16,069 bases of DNA from CAZIWJ01 sp964542855. GTDB lineage: Bacteria > Bacteroidota > Bacteroidia > Cytophagales > Cyclobacteriaceae. Position numbers and translations under genes: made by a program. Numbering within the stretch: the first letter of the stretch is position 1; every line of letters starts with the position of its first letter. The DNA lies in assembly GCA_964542855.1 (NCBI GenBank), contig CAZIWJ010000059.1, positions 1-16,069 on the forward strand, given 5' to 3'. Shown here in pieces: positions 8,101 to 15,406 of this stretch. The notes beneath the pieces were generated by a model. That model searched no databases and was not told the DNA's origin. It worked only from the letters and a program-made list of their open reading frames with translations.

Positions 8101-8798
8101 ATAAATTCAGCAGCATCTGTTCCATCCTGGTCGGCATCAAATTCGTTGATTACAAATGTTGGGTCGGGATCATTCGAAATGTCACCTTCGCCTTCATAAC
8201 TTCCCAGAGGAAAAGGATTGGTTGCTGTATCATTACTGCTTTCCCCGTCGAGGGCGTTGGTGCCACTGAAAAACCAGTTGCTCAACGCGAAGGTACTGCC
8301 ATCGGGCCCCGTTTCCTTGCTGCGATATGCCCATCCATCCTGGTATTCCCAGTTTTCGCCGGTTCCATCCGTACCTACTTCCCCGAAAACATCAATGATG
8401 CTACCGTCCTGGTAAAGGACAATGGCGTCGTCGCCGTTAATAGAGGCAGCACTACCGGTAAAATCAGGATCGAAACCGAAAAATGCGTTAAACCCGGTAG
8501 TATCGGAAGCTACGTACAGAAAGTCGCCGGCACTGGCTGAACCGGAAAGCATGGTTTCCGGTCCGGAAGCCGCAGCGCCGTTATTGGCTCCCTCCACACC
8601 GTAAAGGCTCAGGTCGGGAATATCGGTTAAGGCATACAACTCAATGGCCTTTGGTACACCACCCGAGAGTGGCCCGTCGATGACACCACTGATCACCAGG
8701 TCGCCTTGTGCACTTACTTTGCCACCCACAAAAGAGAGCATAAACACCAGGCAGGGCACAATAATCCACCGGGTGAAAACTTGGTAATTTTTTAACAT
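5181..8798 (-). CDS. Secreted ExeM/NucH-like extracellular nuclease with lamin-tail domains and T9SS sorting signal
   Basis: A 1205-residue secreted protein. Order: signal peptide ending near GGKVSAQ (about residue 31); a lamin-tail-like region (31-200, with KAIELYAL and DAIVLYQDG); a second lamin-tail domain (212-395, with INEFDADQDG and EFIELYDGG); an OB-fold-like region (395-650, with GIVTATDNIGFYVQD); an endonuclease/exonuclease/phosphatase domain (655-960); a beta-rich linker; and a C-terminal T9SS type A sorting domain (about 1117-1205, with LFLYPNPVSD). The nuclease active site looks intact: Asn665 (ASYNVLN), Glu706 (LQEVQD), His815 (NHFSSKGG), Asp872/Asn874 (LGDFNEF), SLDHIL and Asp949-His950 (SDHDP). 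Relatives degrade extracellular DNA for nutrients or biofilm remodelling. The substrate here is inferred. It is exported by Sec, then crosses the outer membrane through the type IX system. Acidic, Asp/Asn-rich repeats suggest calcium binding. It appears monocistronic. Confidence 0.92.
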   Translation of the reverse strand: MLKNYQVFTRWIIVPCLVFMLSFVGGKVSAQGDLVISGVIDGPLSGGVPKAIELYALTDIPDLSLYGVEGANNGAAASGPETMLSGSASAGDFLYVASDTTGFNAFFGFDPDFTGSAASINGDDAIVLYQDGSIIDVFGEVGTDGTGENWEYQDGWAYRSKETGPDGSTFALSNWFFSGTNALDGESSNDTATNPFPLGSYEGEGDISNDPDPTFVINEFDADQDGTDAAEFIELYDGGTGNASLDGYTLVLYNGSDDQSYDAIDLDGFSTNVDGFFVVGSENVPNVDLAEFTTNGIQNGADAIALYKANADEFPNDTPIEVSDRLIDAVVYGTNDSDDEALLVLLNNGQPQLNDNTTESLQRIPNGEGGLRNTANFQLLAPSPGAVNEIPPFVEVAIYDIQGAAHTSPLLGESVRTTGIVTATDNIGFYVQDVMGDNNPATSDALFVFTGNNPAVRAGDEVQITGPVSEFFPGGQRTGNLSSTQISNADIIVLSSGNALPAPVIIGQGGRIPPAENIDDDAFGAFEPETDGLDFFESLEAMRVTVQQAVAVAGSNRFGEIFTVANNGTDASGLSERGTLNIAPDDFNPEKIQIDEDSGILPGFDVPVVNTGDQLGDVTGVVGYGFGNFEVYPTEPFNIEATGNLTSPVSSLLPANDRLTVASYNVLNLDPNDSDGDADLANGRFTAIAAQIVSNLNAPDIIGLQEVQDNSGSDNDGTTSASLTLQTLADAVSAAGGPDYKFIDNTFITDGASGGQPGGNIRTAFLYNPDRVGLVAGSVQPIGSQAPGEAFNRARLPLAATFTFNAESFTVVTNHFSSKGGSAPIFGVEQPFDTRQEDVTVNGSLDERREQSLAVQNFVINQGEINVMVLGDFNEFEFVSPVRELETNAGLVNLTSTLPENERYSFIFQGNSQSLDHILVSSGVQDLGVQFEAVHTNAEFAEARSRASDHDPLLASVTVPVPLAVTGFSLVNIFTGHPVAGFDPIVEGAEIPLPVFFRSRYTLVANTNAEEVSIGSVALQLSGGQEVTQVENIAPYALFSNTPSGKFLPWRPGVPRVGKAYRLEATPYTEPDAVGKAGISGEVSFTFTGRKRRYFRYFSNFRARELPQTALSDQVSEEGTRLFLYPNPVSDVVNIYSETAYSAGELSFTLVDMMGKQLDVSPYVVQQSDHEFMLDADALALKKQVYLIRITRPEGGTETIRFVKQ

Positions 8799-9107
8799 TT
8801 TTCGTGATTTATTACGTGAAATAAGTAATTGCTAATAAAGTGCAATTTAGCGATGCAACATTACCTGAATGTTAATTTTCCGGCACAGGGCAATGCCTGA
8901 TCACAGGCTCCCGGAGTAACACGAATAAACCAACGATAAAATAATTAAGGAAACGAGTTAAAACTTACAGGCTGTTACTGACCGAACCCGTTTTTAAAAG
9001 TCCGGGCTTTTTCACGATTCAGCGTAATGGTTAGCTGGTGAACAGCGTTGAACTGAACACGCCGGCCGGTAATTAAACGTTCGGGTGAAAAAGGGTTAAT
9101 TGCCGGG
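8799..9107. other. Intergenic region upstream of the nuclease gene, no confident gene
   Basis: About 310 bases between the nuclease start and the preceding minus-strand stop. It should hold the nuclease promoter. A minus-strand TAAATTGC close to the start resembles a -7 box but lacks a well-spaced TTTG partner. An 82-codon minus-strand frame (8975-9223) covers part of it and overlaps the end of the S-transferase-like gene. It resembles no family I know. No RNA gene or repeat is evident. Confidence 0.5.
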
Positions 9108-10175
9108 TTAAATTGAATGACTTTGCGCTTCAGTAAACTGGTTGTATTGCTCCAGGTCCCCGAGGGTATGAATCCTTTCCACAATGGCCTGGTGTGCCCG
9201 GTGCGATTCCTGCAACAGTTCAACGCTTACCAGTTTGTTAAANNNNNNNNNNNNNNNNNNNNNNNNNNNNNNNNNNNNNNNNNNNNNNNNNNNNNNNNNN
9301 NNNNNNNNNNNNNNNNNNNNNNNNNNNNNNNNNNNNNNNNNNGTAACGGATACCATTTTTAAAAGATGCAGGGCCAGTTCTTCACGCCCTTCAATGTGCA
9401 CTACATCTTTCACCGTGTTAAAATCAGTGGCTTTGGTAAATATTTTCCAGGCTAGCTTGTAAGGAATAGTAATGCTGGCATCAACCGGACGGTTTAGTTC
9501 GGCCAGGAGCTGCCATTCACTTTTCTCGTACAAAAGCAGCCATTTCCGGTGGTTCATTCCTGTAATGTTTATTTCCAGCAAGCTGCTCTTAGGGGCTTTA
9601 AACGAAGAGTAGTGGTGGGGAAGGCCCCGCATAAAGGTGTCGATTACGGGTTCGTACAAATGACTGGCGTACAGGGGGGCTGTTCGGTTAACAGCCTGCC
9701 TAATCTGTTGCTGATGGTGCCACTTTTCGGTGTACTCCCGGGCAATATGAAACCAGTTTTTAGAAACCTCCTCGCCGGCCCAGGACACCGGGAATGCAGC
9801 TTCCGTGTGAGGATCGAGCCCGGAAAGGTACTGATAATACTGAGGTAGAACTTTTTTCAGCAGGTCGGTGAGAACCGCCGGGCTTACCCATCCCATTACC
9901 TGTATCCAGTTGGCGTTACGCTTGTTGATGTAGTTTACCAGCTCGTTATACTGCGACGAAGCCGGGGCATCTTTAGAAAAGTAACCATCCCGCCCGTGAG
10001 TTAACCCCTGAATTGTTCCCTGCAATAAATGGGCAGCCACATCTTTTACACTCCATTGCTTTGCCAGGGTGGCTCGCTGCCAGTCGTGCTCCTGCAGCGA
10101 ATTTAGTAAATCAATCAGTAAGTGGTCGAGCTGGGGAAAAAGATCGAGGGTACGTAAGGGAGTAAGTGTTTGCAT
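9108..10175 (-). CDS. DinB/maleylpyruvate isomerase-like (MDMPI) thiol-dependent S-transferase, interrupted by an assembly gap
   Basis: Before the gap about 277 residues are readable from ATG 10175-10173, preferred over TTG 10184. The N-terminal four-helix domain has the expected metal ligands of the mycothiol-dependent maleylpyruvate isomerase fold: His49 (DVAAHLLQGT), and Glu150 with His154 four residues later (REYTEKWHHQQQ). A second domain follows that resembles MDMPI_C, with EWQLL, DASITIPYKLAWKIFT, and VHIEGREELALHLLKMVSV. Family members use a low-molecular-weight thiol. Bacteroidota make bacillithiol rather than mycothiol, so a bacillithiol-dependent reaction is plausible but unproved. 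The family usually ends soon after the segment that meets the gap at 9342, so the 44 residues after the gap (FNKLVSVELLQESHRAHQ onward) may be a C-terminal tail or the end of another gene. It is divergent from the GAF-PAS gene. Confidence 0.7.
   Translation of the reverse strand: MQTLTPLRTLDLFPQLDHLLIDLLNSLQEHDWQRATLAKQWSVKDVAAHLLQGTIQGLTHGRDGYFSKDAPASSQYNELVNYINKRNANWIQVMGWVSPAVLTDLLKKVLPQYYQYLSGLDPHTEAAFPVSWAGEEVSKNWFHIAREYTEKWHHQQQIRQAVNRTAPLYASHLYEPVIDTFMRGLPHHYSSFKAPKSSLLEINITGMNHRKWLLLYEKSEWQLLAELNRPVDASITIPYKLAWKIFTKATDFNTVKDVVHIEGREELALHLLKMVSVXXXXXXXXXXXXXXXXXXXXXXXXXXXXXXXXXXFNKLVSVELLQESHRAHQAIVERIHTLGDLEQYNQFTEAQSHSI
9243..9342. other. Assembly gap of 100 N
   Basis: A second run of exactly 100 N, near the 3' end of the MDMPI-like gene. 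It is a placeholder of unknown true length, so continuity of the reading frame across it is not established. Confidence 0.95.
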
Positions 10176-10334
10176 ATACAACAAGTTAAACGCACAGTGT
10201 AAAAAATGTTTAAGGTCAACCGCCGGGTAGTAGCGGCTTCATTTCTTCCAGGAAAACAAGCTATGTAAGGGTTTTATGAAATACGGATGAAAAAAATGAA
10301 CGTTCCTGAAGAAATTTATAACAAATACTGAACT

Positions 10335-11453
10335 ATGGATACGCAGCAAACCCCGACAGCCCAAAATCAGCAGGGTTCACCACGGCAAAAAAAGAAGTTG
10401 GAGGACCGGTTATGGATCGATTCCACGCTGAGCAGATTTGAGGAAATTATTCGTATGCACCACGACCAAACGGTAGACGAGTTTTGTGATTCGCTTATTT
10501 TTGAAACCTGCCAAACTATCGATGCCGTTAGTGGTACTTTCTACATCGTGAATGAGCAGGACCAGTTAATTACAGCTACTGCGGTATTTGGTAACAACCT
10601 GGAGAACCTGCCAAAAAAAGATTTTCAGTTTAGTGAAGGTATTATCGGGCAGGTAGCCCGTTCCAGGAAAAAGCGCTACGTGGCCTCTATTCCCGCCCGG
10701 TCGATCCTGATTAGTAGCTCTCAGGGCCATATTAATGCCTGCTCGCTCCTGTGTTCTCCACTATCGTTCAACGGCAGGTTACAAGGTATTATAGAGTTGG
10801 TGGGTTTAAAACCGCTGGAAGAACGGGAACTGGATTTCATTGAACGCCTGTCGAAAAGCCTGGCTTCCACCTTACAGGGCATTCAGAATAACGAAAAAAC
10901 CAAAGATCTGCTCAGGCAACTGCAAATAGAGGCCGAACAACGATCGGCCCACGAGGAAGAGCTGAGGCAAAACATGGAGGAGCTGGAAGCCACGCAGGAT
11001 GAAATCGAGCGCCAGCGCCAGGAACTGGAACATTACAAGGACAAGCTCCAGCATCAGCTCGAACAGAAAACGCAGGAACTGGATGAAGAGCGGAAAAAAT
11101 TATCCCGGCTTAGTGCTGCCATCCCGCTGGGTCTTTTTCAGTGGGAACAGGATTTTCAGACCAACAGCTCACGGTTTCAATACATTTCCGAAAAGTGTGC
11201 CCGGCTGCTGGGTACTTCTGTGGAAAAACTGGAAGAAAAAGGTGGCTTTATAATTTATGAGGATGATTTGGCACTGTTCAATCGGAAAAGTAAACAGGCT
11301 GCCCGGGAAAATAAACCCCTGAAAATTACGCTTCGCATGAACCAGGGAACTTGTTCAAACTGGTTCCGCGTAGAGGCGGAACCCGAAACATCAGGTAATG
11401 AAGTAGTTTTATGGAGTGGATTTGTAAGAAAAGTGAACAAGCGAAAGAAGTAA
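10335..11453 (+). CDS. GAF-coiled coil-PAS signalling protein
   Basis: A 372-residue soluble cytoplasmic protein. The N-terminal GAF domain (about 25-180) has the typical FSEGIIGQVARSRKKRYVAS loop and LCSPLSFNGRLQGIIELVG strands. A long Glu/Gln-rich coiled coil (about 186-256) carries EEELRQNMEELEATQD. A PAS-like domain (about 257-368) closes the protein, with LGLFQWEQDFQTNSSRFQYI and ENKPLKITLRMNQG. There is no catalytic or DNA-binding domain, so it probably senses a ligand or partner and passes the state on through its coiled coil. The stop codon is one base before the ATG of the SpoIIE-type phosphatase gene, which suggests translational coupling and a joint function. The first ATG of the frame is used. 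The ligand is unknown. Confidence 0.85.
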   Translation: MDTQQTPTAQNQQGSPRQKKKLEDRLWIDSTLSRFEEIIRMHHDQTVDEFCDSLIFETCQTIDAVSGTFYIVNEQDQLITATAVFGNNLENLPKKDFQFSEGIIGQVARSRKKRYVASIPARSILISSSQGHINACSLLCSPLSFNGRLQGIIELVGLKPLEERELDFIERLSKSLASTLQGIQNNEKTKDLLRQLQIEAEQRSAHEEELRQNMEELEATQDEIERQRQELEHYKDKLQHQLEQKTQELDEERKKLSRLSAAIPLGLFQWEQDFQTNSSRFQYISEKCARLLGTSVEKLEEKGGFIIYEDDLALFNRKSKQAARENKPLKITLRMNQGTCSNWFRVEAEPETSGNEVVLWSGFVRKVNKRKK

Positions 11454-11454
11454 T

Positions 11455-13179
11455 ATGAAACAGCAACCTGAACATACAGTAAACGCACAAATTATTGATG
11501 AAAACTGGTTAGAGAGCCTGTACGCGCTGTTGAAATGGGAATCGGTCGATGACCTTGCCAACTGGGGTGAACCCGTGCTACAACACCTGGCCGAAGCCAC
11601 CGATGCACTCGAGGGTACAGTGTACCGGCTTTCGGGAGATGAAAAAGAACTTTACCTTACCGCCTGGTACGCCATGACTTACCAGGACGGCATTCCGGTT
11701 ACCGTACCGATGGGAAGCGGTACAATAGGGCTTTGCGCCAGGCAGCAGAAAAAGCAATTTTTTTTGTTAGAGGAACAAAATTTTAAAGCCTACACTACCG
11801 GTACCGAAATTAGTCCGAAATGCCTGGTTACTTATCCGCTCATTAGTAACCACCGCCTTACCGGCGTTATTGAATTCAGTTACCTGGAAGAACCTCAGAC
11901 CAACGGGGTTTACATGCTTGAAAAAGGACTTCCTTTCGTGGCGGCGGCACTCGATTCTATTCTGAACGAACAACGTTTACGAGCTACCCTCGAGGCATCG
12001 AGAGATAATGAGGAACGCCTGCAAACCCTGGCCCGGGTAGGAACCGAAGGCATTGCTTTTGTAGATAAAGGGGTAATTACCGAACATAACCTGGCTTTTG
12101 GCAAGATTTTCAATTTTAACGACCAGGACCTCAAAGGAGTGCCCATTACCCAGTTCCTGACCGGGGCGTCGGCAACCCAGATCGATTATACCCTGAACAA
12201 TAGCCTGGAACTGGAGGGAATGAACCAGGACCGGGAAATTATTCAACTGGGGGTAGAAAGCCGGGAGGTAACTTACGGCCAGCGTACGCTGAAAGTTTTT
12301 ACCTTTCACGACATTACCAAGCGGAAGGAAGCCGAAAGGGAACTGGAAAACAGCGAAAAGAAACTGCAGGAAGCCAACCAGGTTATTGAACTCACCAAAG
12401 AGATTGAGGAAAAGAACAAGAAAATTACTTCCAGTATCAACTACGCCAAGAATATACAGGAGGCGATCCTTCCCCGGGAAGAAGAAATTGGTCAGCACCT
12501 GGAAGAATTTTTTATTATCTACCGGTGCCGGGATGTAGTAAGCGGCGATTTTTACTGGTATGCCTACCCAGACGAAGATACTTTCCTGATTGCGGCCGTG
12601 GATTGCACGGGGCACGGGGTACCTGGAGCTTTTATGTCGCTCATTGGCAATACTTACCTGAACTCAATCGTGAAGCATCGCCGTATTAAACAGCCGGGTG
12701 AAATACTGAAAATGCTGAACCACTCGGTAGTGAAAACCCTTCGTCAGGACGAGGATTCCAATAGCCGCGACGGAATGGACATTGGGCTGATTAACCTGAA
12801 CTTTAAAAATAAAACCTGGAAGTACTCCGGGGCGCACCGCCCGTTAGTAAAAGTGAGCAACGGTAAACTGGAAGAATATAAAGGCACCAAAGCTGCCATT
12901 GGAGGGCCTCCACGCTTTCAACGCAGGGGAAACTTCGAAGAAATAAAGGGCTCGTGGAAACCCGGCGATATGGTATACATGTACTCCGATGGATTTCCCG
13001 ACCAGTTTAGTCCGGAAGGAAATAAATTTTTAAATAAACGGCTGAAAGAGAGTTTGGTGGAGATTAGTTCATTACCCTGCGAGCAGCAGAAAAACGCACT
13101 GGAAAACCAGTTCGATGCCTGGAAGGGAAAGGCAGCCCAAACCGATGATGTAATTATGATTGGTATCCGGCTGGGGTAG
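11455..13179 (+). CDS. GAF-PAS-SpoIIE (PP2C-type) serine phosphatase
   Basis: A 574-residue cytoplasmic signalling phosphatase. It has an N-terminal GAF domain (about 20-170, with GSGTIGLCARQQKKQFFLLE and TYPLISNHRLTGVIEFSY), a PAS domain (about 186-290, ending in FTFHDITKRKEAERE), a coiled-coil linker, then a SpoIIE/PP2C domain from about residue 325 (SINYAKNIQEAILP). The metal-binding aspartates are visible: Asp365 (SGDFYWY), Asp383 (AAVDCTGHGVPGAFMS), Asp439 and Asp442 (RDGMDIG), Asp512 (MYSDGFPDQ) and Asp564/565 (QTDDVIMI). The enzyme should therefore be active. Such phosphatases usually dephosphorylate a serine on an anti-sigma-factor antagonist (STAS protein) or act in similar partner switches. 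No such partner is encoded here. It is the second gene of an operon, one base after the GAF-PAS gene, and converges with the fructose bisphosphatase gene. Confidence 0.93.
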   Translation: MKQQPEHTVNAQIIDENWLESLYALLKWESVDDLANWGEPVLQHLAEATDALEGTVYRLSGDEKELYLTAWYAMTYQDGIPVTVPMGSGTIGLCARQQKKQFFLLEEQNFKAYTTGTEISPKCLVTYPLISNHRLTGVIEFSYLEEPQTNGVYMLEKGLPFVAAALDSILNEQRLRATLEASRDNEERLQTLARVGTEGIAFVDKGVITEHNLAFGKIFNFNDQDLKGVPITQFLTGASATQIDYTLNNSLELEGMNQDREIIQLGVESREVTYGQRTLKVFTFHDITKRKEAERELENSEKKLQEANQVIELTKEIEEKNKKITSSINYAKNIQEAILPREEEIGQHLEEFFIIYRCRDVVSGDFYWYAYPDEDTFLIAAVDCTGHGVPGAFMSLIGNTYLNSIVKHRRIKQPGEILKMLNHSVVKTLRQDEDSNSRDGMDIGLINLNFKNKTWKYSGAHRPLVKVSNGKLEEYKGTKAAIGGPPRFQRRGNFEEIKGSWKPGDMVYMYSDGFPDQFSPEGNKFLNKRLKESLVEISSLPCEQQKNALENQFDAWKGKAAQTDDVIMIGIRLG

Positions 13180-13207
13180 GAGTACCCCGGGTAAAATTAA
13201 CAGGGAA

Positions 13208-13240
13208 GGGTGGCTGTTTAATAACATTAAGCTGCCCTTT
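13208..13240. terminator. Possible imperfect hairpin between convergent genes
   Basis: GGCTGTTTAAT (13212-13222) can pair with ATTAAGCTGCC (13226-13236), with one T-T mismatch and one G-T wobble around a three-base loop, followed on the plus strand by a short CTTT. It sits between the converging ends of the phosphatase and fructose bisphosphatase genes. The T tract is short, so this is a weak call. Confidence 0.35.
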
Positions 13241-13332
13241 AACGTGCTAAAGTTTCACTTTGTTGTATGCCATTAACCCGGTGGCTTACTGCAGGTAAAA
13301 ATGTTCAAAAAAAGGAAACCCGGGAGCATAAA

Positions 13333-15276
13333 CTACCGGCTTCGCTCTTTCAGCTTACCGTTTTGGTAAGCTACCAGTAGCCTTTGCAGGTCGTTGATCT
13401 GGGTTTGTATAACTTCACCCTCCGGCATATCCTTTATTTTAAGTAGTTCGGGGGCTTGCTCGAGTATGGTTTTGTTAAAGGCAATATCGGTTCCTTTGGC
13501 AATCGCCATTTCCCGGTTCTCGAAAGGCTCGTGCGCAATGAGTTGCCTGCCGCGGGCATTATGAATAAGTGTGTAGCCGGCAATGCCGGTTTGCGACTGG
13601 TAAGCCTTGGCAAAACCACCGTCGATAACAATGAGCTTCCCATTGGCTTTCACCGGGTTTTCCCCTTCTTTTACTTCCACCGGAACGTGGCCGTTGAGGA
13701 TAACCGACTGCTTCCCATCGAGCCCGAATTCTTCTAAAATCATTTCGCAGGTTGCCGGATCGTCGCGGTAGGAATAGTAGGGGTCTTTTATTTCCCGGTG
13801 CAGGGCTTTTTCGGTAAGAAAATACCGCTCAAAGGTTGCCATTTTATGCTTCCCGAATACCGGCGAGCCGGGTCCCGCCCACAAATACCAAAGTAAATCG
13901 AGGGCATAGCTTTCTTCCTCGCTTCCGGCAGGAGAAGAGCGGGCTTTAATAACTTCCAGGTTCAGGAAATCGAACAGGGCTTTACCCCTGTAATTGCCCT
14001 TGCCCAGGTTAATGGTTTTAAGCTGCCCGTCGGGCGTTAAGGGTACGCACCCATGATAGAGCAGGTTATTATTGGAAACGTGGAACATGCTCCCTTTTTC
14101 GAACAGGAAGCGGGCATGGCTCTGCAGGCGGGGGCTTTCCGTAAATGACCGGGAAATTTTTTTCATTACGCGGGCTTCTTCCTCACTCAGTTGCCAGGGG
14201 TTTTCCGGGTCGATCGTAGGAAAGTAATGATCGGTTAAAGGATAACGCTTGCCGTGAAGAACCAGGACGCCCTCTTCGGGAAGAATTTTATCGAGCAGCA
14301 GGCGGTCGTTTAAATTAAATTCGGGGCGGCGTAAAATTAACTGCCCTTCTAACTTGAACTGGATAATGGATATAGCCTTGTGCATAATCTGGTTCAGCCA
14401 CTGCTCCGACTCATTAAGTAACTCATCCGGGCTCACCTTTGGCTCGAAACTCAGGCTTTTGTCATCCTTGTAATGCTCCAGGGCAAAAGATGCCAGTGGC
14501 ATGAGGTGAATACCGTAGCCCTTTTCCAGCGTATCGGTATTGCCGTACCGCAAACTTAACCGCAGCACGTTGGCCATACAAGATTCCGAGCCGGAAGCTG
14601 CCCCCATCCATACAATGTCGTGGTTACCCCACTGAAAATCGCACGACTGGTGGCCCATGAGTTCATCAACAATAATTTCAGCGCCGGGGCCGCGGTCGTA
14701 AATATCACCGATAATGTGCATGTGCTGCACACTCATTTTTTGAATAAGCGTGGCCAGGTAATTAATCAGCTGGTGGCCCAGCCCCAGGTGTACGCTCGAT
14801 TGAATAAGCTGGTCGGCGTAGCCGGGGGTATCATCGAGGCGCAGCACCAGGTCGAGCACCAGGTCGGTGTACTCTTCGGGCAGCAGGTGCGATAACTGGT
14901 TGGTAGTATGGAGGGGAAGAAAGTGCTGGGCTACCTGCACCATACAACGAATTAACTCCTGGAAGGTAAAATACTGAGGATGGCCGTTCAGGTATTCCAG
15001 TTTACCTTTGGGATAATAAATTAAACCCGTTAATTCCTTACGGGCTTCGGCACTAAGGGCGGCAGAAAAAAGGTGTTCAACGGTTTGCTTAATTACTCCC
15101 GATCCGTTTTTTACCAGGTGCTGAAAGGCTTCGTGCTCCCCGTGTACATCACTCAGGTATACCTCTGTGCCTTTAATCAGGTGCTGGCGGGCTTCCAGGA
15201 TTGCCTGAGCCCGGGTTGCTTCAAATGCATTTGGGTATTTTTCGGCAAGCAGTGAAAGGTATTTGTGGTCGTCCAT
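13333..15276 (-). CDS. fbp: Fructose-1,6-bisphosphatase class III
   Basis: A 647-residue cytoplasmic enzyme that hydrolyses fructose 1,6-bisphosphate to fructose 6-phosphate, the committed step of gluconeogenesis. The length fits the class III family (B. subtilis about 670 residues). The fold is a calcineurin-like metallophosphatase with motifs in order: LSDVHGEHEAF (Asp43, His45), HIIGDIYDRGPGAE (Gly190-Asp191, Asp194-Arg195), WGNHDIVWMGAASGS (Asn218-His219-Asp220), LNGHVPVEV (His530) and the late DGGFAKAYQSQTGIAGYTLI. Two metal ions are expected in the active site. ATG 15276-15274 starts directly at the family N-terminus. A minus-strand TATCTTTA just before the start resembles the -7 element, without a clear -33 partner. 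It is divergent from the gene at 15407 and apparently monocistronic. Confidence 0.95.
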   Translation of the reverse strand: MDDHKYLSLLAEKYPNAFEATRAQAILEARQHLIKGTEVYLSDVHGEHEAFQHLVKNGSGVIKQTVEHLFSAALSAEARKELTGLIYYPKGKLEYLNGHPQYFTFQELIRCMVQVAQHFLPLHTTNQLSHLLPEEYTDLVLDLVLRLDDTPGYADQLIQSSVHLGLGHQLINYLATLIQKMSVQHMHIIGDIYDRGPGAEIIVDELMGHQSCDFQWGNHDIVWMGAASGSESCMANVLRLSLRYGNTDTLEKGYGIHLMPLASFALEHYKDDKSLSFEPKVSPDELLNESEQWLNQIMHKAISIIQFKLEGQLILRRPEFNLNDRLLLDKILPEEGVLVLHGKRYPLTDHYFPTIDPENPWQLSEEEARVMKKISRSFTESPRLQSHARFLFEKGSMFHVSNNNLLYHGCVPLTPDGQLKTINLGKGNYRGKALFDFLNLEVIKARSSPAGSEEESYALDLLWYLWAGPGSPVFGKHKMATFERYFLTEKALHREIKDPYYSYRDDPATCEMILEEFGLDGKQSVILNGHVPVEVKEGENPVKANGKLIVIDGGFAKAYQSQTGIAGYTLIHNARGRQLIAHEPFENREMAIAKGTDIAFNKTILEQAPELLKIKDMPEGEVIQTQINDLQRLLVAYQNGKLKERSR

Positions 15277-15406
15277 AGGATAATAAAGATAGGGAAAATC
15301 TTATTGAGTCGTACGGCACGGATTAGCAGTAATAAAAAACCCGGGCCTGTAACCTGTAGCTTAACCGGATTCCTTTCGTTACCTTCAATTAAAACCAATT
15401 GTTACA

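Noticed and set aside
8975..9223. 82-codon minus-strand frame overlapping the end of the S-transferase-like gene
   Set aside because: It overlaps the in-frame reading at 9108-9242, resembles no known family, and its start lies in the poorly resolved segment next to the assembly gap. It was not called as a gene.
11977..12615. 212-codon minus-strand frame
   Set aside because: It lies wholly antisense to the GAF-PAS-SpoIIE gene, whose domains and catalytic motifs are clear; it is a codon-bias shadow.
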